A stretch of DNA of 64,000 bases. Source: Anopheles merus (Eukaryota; Arthropoda; Insecta; Diptera; Culicidae). The position numbers and the translations under genes are program-made. Positions 57,014 through 64,000 of the stretch are shown one piece after another. The notes under the pieces were generated by a model. It saw nothing but the letters and a program-made list of their open reading frames with translations, was not told the DNA's origin and made no database searches. The stretch spans positions 34,726,148-34,790,147 of the forward strand of contig NC_054082.1 of the NCBI RefSeq assembly GCF_017562075.2, in the 5' to 3' direction. The number at the start of each line of letters is the position of its first letter. The first letter of the stretch is position 1.

Positions 57014-58420
57014 TTGAGAAGCTATTCTAAGATCAATGCTAGAACCATTATGGGTTGGGGATCCGCTGCAAGTATGGGATGGATTCTGGGTCATTTTTGG
57101 TACCGATATGGGTTCAGGATGCATGCCAGGACCGAACTATAGATTCGGTTCATTAACTAGTGTTTTAAAAATGCTCTAACTCCGTAACGTTCCATATCTA
57201 CGATATTTATTACATATCACTTATACCATACATCGTTTGGTTCTGAATGTTTGAAATGTAATCTTATCATAACATCGCTCCCGACCATACACCATTGAAC
57301 AACGCGATACCCTGCCACGGTGCTGAACGTTCGATTTTAAAGTTAATGCATAAAATATTTGCCAATTTGCCCTTCACACCAATCTCCGAGCGATTGCGAA
57401 GCGACAACGCAATCGCATCAGACAGACACACAAACACATACATAGGGTTGTTGATGGGGCATATTTTACAATTTCATACCGATCTGATTATCCTTTTCCA
57501 TTTTTCCATCGCTTCCACGCGTCGATGGGAAAAGGAATTGACGCTCGATAGTGTGGTTTTGGTTTCCGTATTCTCTGCCCTTTTCCTCGCCACAACACAT
57601 GTTGTTTGCCATTATGCCCATTTCCCAGTTCCCCCATTTCGGGCGTCCTCTTGTTGTGTAGTTCTTAACGATTTTAACCAACGAAAAGCAACAAAAAAAA
57701 ACTCGCATGGTCTATGCATATTTTATAGCGACCCGGCCTTTCGAAACACGGTCAAATAATGCAAATGAAATTTGTGCGCCGTCGGAGCAGGGTTTTTCAT
57801 TTTATTTCCAGTTGAAGCTGGGCCCAACGGGCTTTCAAAGGCCAATTGGCAAAGGGCAAGCGGATAGACTTTTATTTTTGCTACGAAACAGATGAACTTT
57901 TTATCGTTTATTAGGCGTAGGAGATGCGCTGAAGTCCCGCTTAGACCCGGAGCACTAGCCGGAAGGAGAGAAAAGGTGAAAGCTTGCAAGATTGCAATTA
58001 ATGAGCTTTGGGCAAGCAAATTGTATGTTTGTGGTTGTAAAAAGATATTAAATTGTAAATTTGTCTATTTTTTCAAAATTCCATAAATCATATTAACAAA
58101 AAAGAGTAAACCTTAAGGCTTATGGTAACAAAAAAGCGCCTAATACAGGTGACTGCGTGTTGCTGCATGCTTCTGTCTCGATACCTTCTGTCTGTGATGA
58201 TCTGACGATCTGCATTGATAAATGTTTCTGTGTGACTTTTTGAGATAATGCAGGGACCCAACTACTGCTACCTATCTCATAGACGACGCAGCAGTTAATC
58301 GGCAAACTTATGCTCAAGATTTGAGCGTTCTTGTTGGAGCGTTATAGCCCGAGAAAATCAACTGGTTGGCCTGGTTATACGGAGCACTAAAGAATTTCGC
58401 GACCCTATGTGCGTCTACTG
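57014..58420. other. Intergenic, no gene seen
   Basis: 57020-57150 has a repetitive feel (GGTTGGGGATCCG, GGTACCGATATGGGTTC) and may be old transposon DNA. Beyond that the open frames are short, lack coding character and show no family resemblance. Confidence 0.4.
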
Positions 58421-58700
58421 CGTCACCAGACTATCTACTGTAGTATCTTACGTTCTGTCTTGGAATATTCGAGCGTATTCTGAAGCCCCACTACTGCGTC
58501 TTCAAGGCGATGCCCAACTTGAGGCAATTTAACGAAAGCTTGCGCAATATGCCTTACGCCTACTTTCCTGGCAGGATCGCAATAATCTTCCCCCGTCTGT
58601 GGAACGGTGCCGTCTTCTAGGTCTCGAGCCTCTTTCGGTTAGAAGACGCAATTCACTTTGATCGCTGGCCTGCTTAGTGGCTTGTGGGAGCGATTGAAAG
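58421..58700 (+). pseudogene. Non-LTR retrotransposon RT C-terminal remnant
   Basis: Spread over shifted frames on the + strand are SVLEYSSVF, RKLAQYALRLLSWQDRNNLP and RCRLLGLEPLSV-RRRNS. These are the C-terminal reverse-transcriptase segment seen in Jockey/I-group LINEs (VRSxLEYxSxxWSP, LPPYxxRCxLLxLxxLxxRR). Several stops and at least two frame changes show it is dead. Both ends are undefined. Confidence 0.6.
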
Positions 58701-61700
58701 ACGATGTACACCGTTCTAAAAGTGAACTAAGACTAACTACATTTATTCGATATTCAGTGTAACCACGGTTGCTGTAACCAATGGCTACTTGATTGCAACT
58801 AAGATATTGCTATAAGCAATCCACATCCATTGATGGCCCATTGAAGAATAACCATCAAATAATAATAATAACTGTTAGCTTCCTTTTCGCTCACTGTTTC
58901 AATTGTTGTCACATGGCGATTTTAATTTATAAGCATATTTCAAAATTATTTAACCAACTTAAACGGGCATATAAACGAAAGGAGGTTCGATGCACGCATC
59001 GATTCGCTGGTTTGGATAGGTGTGAATAAAAAGTGTAGGTTAGAAAATTAATTTTAACTTCCCATCCTAATTCCCATCCATTCCCATCTCCCCCCCCCCT
59101 CCCCCTTCCTAAATGTCTTCACCAGACCTTCCCCTTTCCTCACCCGTGAATCTGATCGCTTGTCCAAACTGTCCGACATTGTTGATGATGCGTGTCGTGT
59201 GTACGTGTTTGATGGGAAAGTTTTCCTCCCACCGGGACACACACACACACACACACGCGCGCAGTCACACATCCGGACATGTGAAGGTGAGCAAAAAAAA
59301 AAGCTAAGAAGCTAAAGCCCTCTTGCAAATGCCTGAGGTCCACGATTTGCCTCCGGTGGGTATGGTTAGCTAAGCGCCAGCAAGCAAAACCCCGTCAACT
59401 GGCACTGGCATCCACATTAGGCCACCGATTGTCTGTTTGGGGCGGGCAGACGATGTTACCAGCCCGACAACCGGCCGTAATAGAAACTTTTTTACCCATT
59501 CACCCGGTCGTTCCCGGAGTGCGCACCCTCGGGTTTGGGGGGAGCCGGGTGTGTTGGGAGGAGAGGAAGGAGACACCAAACTTTATCCTTATCATCGTTG
59601 TTCGATCGGAAAATTGAATTTCGGAAAAAGGGCTTCGGAGGCGCAAACATGCCGGCCCAGAATCTGCTCACCCGGGACAAAACAGGCCACCCAAGCCGGA
59701 GTTGGTAGAGGTAGTAGTTTTTTGGACTATCGGCCTATTTGTTGCTTAACCTGCTCCACCAATACCTCGTGCCGCCGGTTCATCCCAGGCCCTATTCGGC
59801 CCGTGTTCGGTTCGATCGGATGGGGGAAAGTTTAGCCGGATTTTGTAGGAGGATGATATGGCCTTAGCTGACAATTAAAACACTTTCAAACTTCCATCAC
59901 CCTTCAGCCCCCGGAGCGAACGACGAAGGGGTGTGTGTAGGGGCCTTTATCCGGAGACGTAGGGCATTATTGCTCGAGCGTCGCTATTTTCGGATTAGGG
60001 ATGCCGGCTCCGTAATTTGGCCAATAGTTAAGGACGTGTCTGTTAAACGAGCGGGTTTTATGCCGGGTGTACGCCACCACGCGGTAACACTGTTGCTGAC
60101 AACTTAACCCCTAGTAGGGAGTGGGGACCACTTTTTGCAGCTCGATGTTGGGGTCAACACCAACCGCTGGGTGGGCTTTGGAACGGCTCGCCAGATAACG
60201 GTGTGCAAACATTTTAAGATTCGCTAGCAGGAGTTCGATGATAAGCATCTTATTCAGCTCTCCTGATCCTGTGAAAGGTGTTTGGAGTCGCATTTGAGCG
60301 ACGCGTTGGGCATCGTAAAATGGCGATGCTGATAAGTTATGCACCGCGCACACCGCGCTAAACGGCTCTCGAAAAGAGAGTGCCATTGCTTATCAGATTT
60401 AATTTTAAAACACATTCCTCAGATAGCGACAACCAATAGGTTCACGAGCAGAACCATGACGAGCGTGCTTCAGTTCGACAACGCAAACGGATGGATGGTA
60501 ATGCGTGGGCGTGCTATTTAAAGCGGCTGCTCGGACACGCCAATGATGAATGCAAATTGCAATTAATTAACTGTTCCTGTCCGGCGTCGGTCCATTCAGC
60601 AGCAGCTCGCGCGCGGCACGTGCACCGTGAAGAATTTTCTGTGCTGTAGTTCGCGGAACATGGCGAAGGCATAAGCACTTTTGCCCACACTGCGCACCGC
60701 GTTGGATGGAATGGAGGTGAGATTCGTTGGCGATTTGGTGGGATTTAAATGAAAAAGAAAGACGGACCATCAATAAGCTTCGTGATGTAAATCATGAACG
60801 AGAACGTGTGCGTGTCGAGAGGGGACTAAGTTCTAAAATAAGTTCCTTCCGGGAAATTGGCTAATTTGTTAAGATTTGCTTCATTATTTTGATTTAATGG
60901 GATAATTCCATTGTTGCGGAAATCAGCGACACGTTGAGTGTGCGTTCTAACAGGAAGTACTACCTATTGAATACGCTCAAGAAGGTCACTAATTTTTAGG
61001 GAAATAAATTAAATAAGGATTATAAAAATTATAACAAAAACATAGCAGCTTTTTGATAAATCAGCACGGGAGTCTAGAGGCTTATGTTTTTGCATAAAAA
61101 CAAACTTGTTGTTTTGTATGATGGGTTCATGAAACAATTAGCAAATTAGTTAGTTAGTTAATTTATTTCATTATTTACAAAAACATCCTTACATTTGCGG
61201 TGTTGCTATAATGATGTAATGGGTTTATAAGCTTCTCTGCTCATTGGATTGTTTCCTTTTTGCAACTTTAGTCTGATTACTCTCTGCATTACGTAGTTTT
61301 AACAGCTAGCAAGAAAAATTGTAAGATAAAGGTGTTGTAGATAAAAAAACCCCTGACGTGAAAGAAGAAATTAACCGTATTCTAAACTTAACTTAATCAT
61401 TGCTTAATTGCTACAGCTAATTTAAAAGAATGACCAAAACTGGTTTATAGGTGAAAATGACAACAGGATTGCATACCGTCAGGCGCTCAGTAAAACCGGG
61501 CGATGGTTAATGTTAAGCGTGCAGAACCCTCTAACGCTTTGCAGGTAAGTATCCGAAAAGCTTTCTGAGCGGCTTGAACAGCTTACATTAATTTTTGTTT
61601 GTTTCATAATCTAATTTATGATCTCCGTACTACAAATCTCTATTGCCGTGAGCCCTGGCTTTCATCCAAACCAGCTTAATCGCCCTTCACTGCAGCTTAA

Positions 61701-64000
61701 TATTAATTTTGACCCTTAGGTTTTAGCCATCACTGTAAGCGTCATTCGCCAACAATAGAATTCAAAAAATTGCACTGACATGGATAATGTATTTCATCTA
61801 TCTTCATCCAGGTAACGACGCTCCAGCAAAGGAAGCAAAGGACACCCGCGTAAAGCGATGGCGAGCGTCAATTAAAAACACGTTTGCGTTTGTCACCCCG
61901 AACCGACGAAACAGAACACAGGAAAAGAAAGAAACTGTCGTTTGGGCTTCAATTAAAATTTGCCTTCCAAATCGGAGTAACTCGGGATGGTTGATATACT
62001 TAGCCGAGATTGATCGTCCGACCCGCTCGGTTCGAGTCGCACGCACTTTTCCCCCATGCCGAGCCCCAAACGGTCACCGGGCGCGTTTAATATGCAGCCG
62101 GTACATTAGCTACAATCTAGCAGTGCCGGTACCAGTTGCACCACCACTCCCCGTACCACTGATTTCCCATAAAAGTGAAATCATTTTCGCGGTCACGCAC
62201 GCCGTATTTCCGGGCGCGAGGGAAGGTAGAAACAAAAGCATAAAAAAAGGTACCCGGTACCAGGCACCTCCACCGAAGCGTGTGGGTCCATTTTTTATTA
62301 CGCGTGCTGGACGCTTTGTGGCCAGCGGGTCAGTTTTTCCTGCTTTCCTTTCGCTTTTAGGGTTCATTTTCTTAAACTCTTTCTTCTCAAACATGGCACC
62401 CGGCCGGGTGCCGTTTGTAGTGAAATGGATCGATCTTTGGAACGCTAAAGGACCACACTGAAGTGTTAGAAAAGTAAAGGAAGGAAAGCAATCAAGAGCG
62501 GGATAAAAAAGAAGCATTGGTGATACGTATCATTGAAGGAGGGCGTAGTTAGAACCTGCTCAGGACAGCTTTTATCCTTCGTCCCGGGGTCGCATAAATC
62601 ATTTACTCGCACAATTTCTCACTTTCTTGCACGCTTGAACGTTGGAACACACGCCGACAGGGCGAACGCACATTTAAAGAAAGCATGTGAAAGTAAGGAT
62701 AACACGGATTAGTTCCCTTTACTAAGCGGTCGTGGTAGCGAAGATCTTCGAGCTACTCGTGAAGGCACAAGAGAGATTAAGAGGCATGCTGATATGAAAC
62801 CAACAACAGTCGCACGAATAGGCGTAAGGACATACCATTGCATGTCGGTGGAACATTTACAAGTTCACAGGTCGTTCAGATCGGGTTGGTAGTGTGCTAC
62901 AAGCAGATCGCAAATAGTGAAGGTATTAAAATAAATGACTAAGAATTACTCCCTTTAACATGCCTAAAGTGAGAGAAAATGAGTGCGATTAGAACAAACA
63001 ACACACGTTGATAAGAGTGTTGTGTGCGTGTGTCTATTCTAGGGAGCGATTTAAGCGGATTTTGAAGAAAATCTTTACACAACTTCCGGTGTCTTGTGTG
63101 AATTTGTCATGGTATCGGTATGCCACAGAAGCATGCGTTACAGTTAATTTCACTTCTACTTATCAATCAATTCAAGATTCTTCTCAGTGCGGAAGAAACC
63201 GCTCCGAACAAGCATATCCGCTTTAAGATGGCCACCAGACCGTGCAAGTTGTTGCATCGCATTAAGCCAACTCGATGGTAGGAAGGAGAAGTGTTGCGGT
63301 ACCCTACACGAAACCGGAAACAAGACCAATAAAACTTACTCATCCGTAGTGTAGGAGCGTAGGCAAATGTTAGCGCACGGATGTATCGGTTACCCTCTGG
63401 CAGGCCCGTGCTCTAATCCCTTCCGGTGGGAGGCGGCATCGGCACTTTGGGCGGCCGATTAAGCATTGCTGTGGCATTCGATCCAGTTTCGTAAAAGCAC
63501 CTTTAAGCTCACGTTCTAAGCACAATGACTATACGCTGTACGGACTCATAATTATAATGATCCTACCATTGGCGATTAAAACCACCAACGGATGGACGTG
63601 TTCATGTGCATGTTCAAGTAGCTAATTCAGCAAGCCGTGAGCCAAGCCGTGGAGAGCTTAAGTGCTCCCGAATGTAGTTAATCATAATGGACGAAGCAAA
63701 TACTACATCGAGGTAAGCTCGCAGAGGGTGAAGAAGAGAGAGAGAAAAAAAGACGGATGCAAAACTGCTGACCAAATTTGGGGCAGGCGCATGCTACCGG
63801 ATCCTGCCGGTTTTGCATTTGGTCAGGTCAGGACTTTCGGGCAAGTGGAAATATTTCATCTCCCTTTAGCCGGCTGCGTCACGGGGTTCAGTCCAGTAAT
63901 GGCCACCGTCTGCCGTTTGCCTCCTGCAACGAGCAACGCAACGCCGACGTGGACACAACGTTCGCGGACATCTGGTGCAATAAATCATGGACCCCATTTT
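58701..64000. other. Intergenic or intronic DNA, no gene seen
   Basis: I find no frame with coding character, no tRNA and no terminal repeats. There is a C/T-rich stretch at 59085-59110 and a (CA)n run near 59237-59257. The GC-richer part at 59300-60700 and the 61780-62460 frame lack splice logic or family resemblance. The region could be an intron or flank of the unresolved - strand gene ending near 47.4 kb. Confidence 0.4.

Noticed and set aside
61787..62461. 224-codon open frame on the + strand
   Set aside because: No ATG-supported coding pattern and no domain; hydrophobic and basic patches look random. No matching splice sites found.

Overview
The window is mosquito nuclear DNA, almost certainly from the Anopheles gambiae complex. 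Genes have short GT-AG introns and insect-type AATAAA signals. The proteins look dipteran (MSL3, MFAP1, a form3-type formin). A 200-bp SINE at 32349-32548 reads as SINE200, a repeat known from the An. gambiae complex. I recognised this by eye; no search was run.

Layout. 1-15.9 kb: no convincing exon, many microsatellites; probably upstream or intronic DNA of the formin. 15.9-30.8 kb: a 12-exon formin (form3/INF2 type), FH3-FH1-FH2 followed by a tail of about 1,060 residues, with candidate alternative first and last exons. 30.9-33.2 kb: small repeats, namely a TA-flanked MITE, a hairpin repeat, a SINE200 with an 11-bp target duplication, and clusters of a CGGTAG motif. 33.2-47.3 kb: a compact gene block. 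On the + strand lie msl-3, Mfap1, a PDIA6-type protein disulfide isomerase and an SLC38A10-type transporter. On the - strand a six-exon gene spans 37.2-43.9 kb. It encodes a very divergent SMC3-like protein of 1,028 residues without a recognisable Walker A and with the Walker B glutamate replaced by lysine. The PDI gene sits inside one of its introns and three tRNA-Asp(GTC) genes sit inside another. 47.4-49.4 kb: probable 3' end of an unresolved - strand gene. 49.4-56.0 kb: a complete Ty3/Gypsy LTR retrotransposon with 228-bp LTRs that look identical and a 5-bp target duplication. A 72-nt intron-like segment between gag and pol holds the stop codons. It inserted into an older LINE remnant. 56.0-64 kb: copia-like and LINE remnants, a GA-rich tract and otherwise empty intergenic DNA.

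The host genes do not form one pathway; they are neighbours in a dense block with shared promoters and convergent 3' ends. The two most unusual items are the ATPase-dead SMC3-like protein, which may be a mosquito-specific cohesin-fold protein, and the intron-like gag/pol boundary plus predicted 2-kb leader intron of the LTR element. All exon structures here were derived by hand from splice signals and phase agreement.
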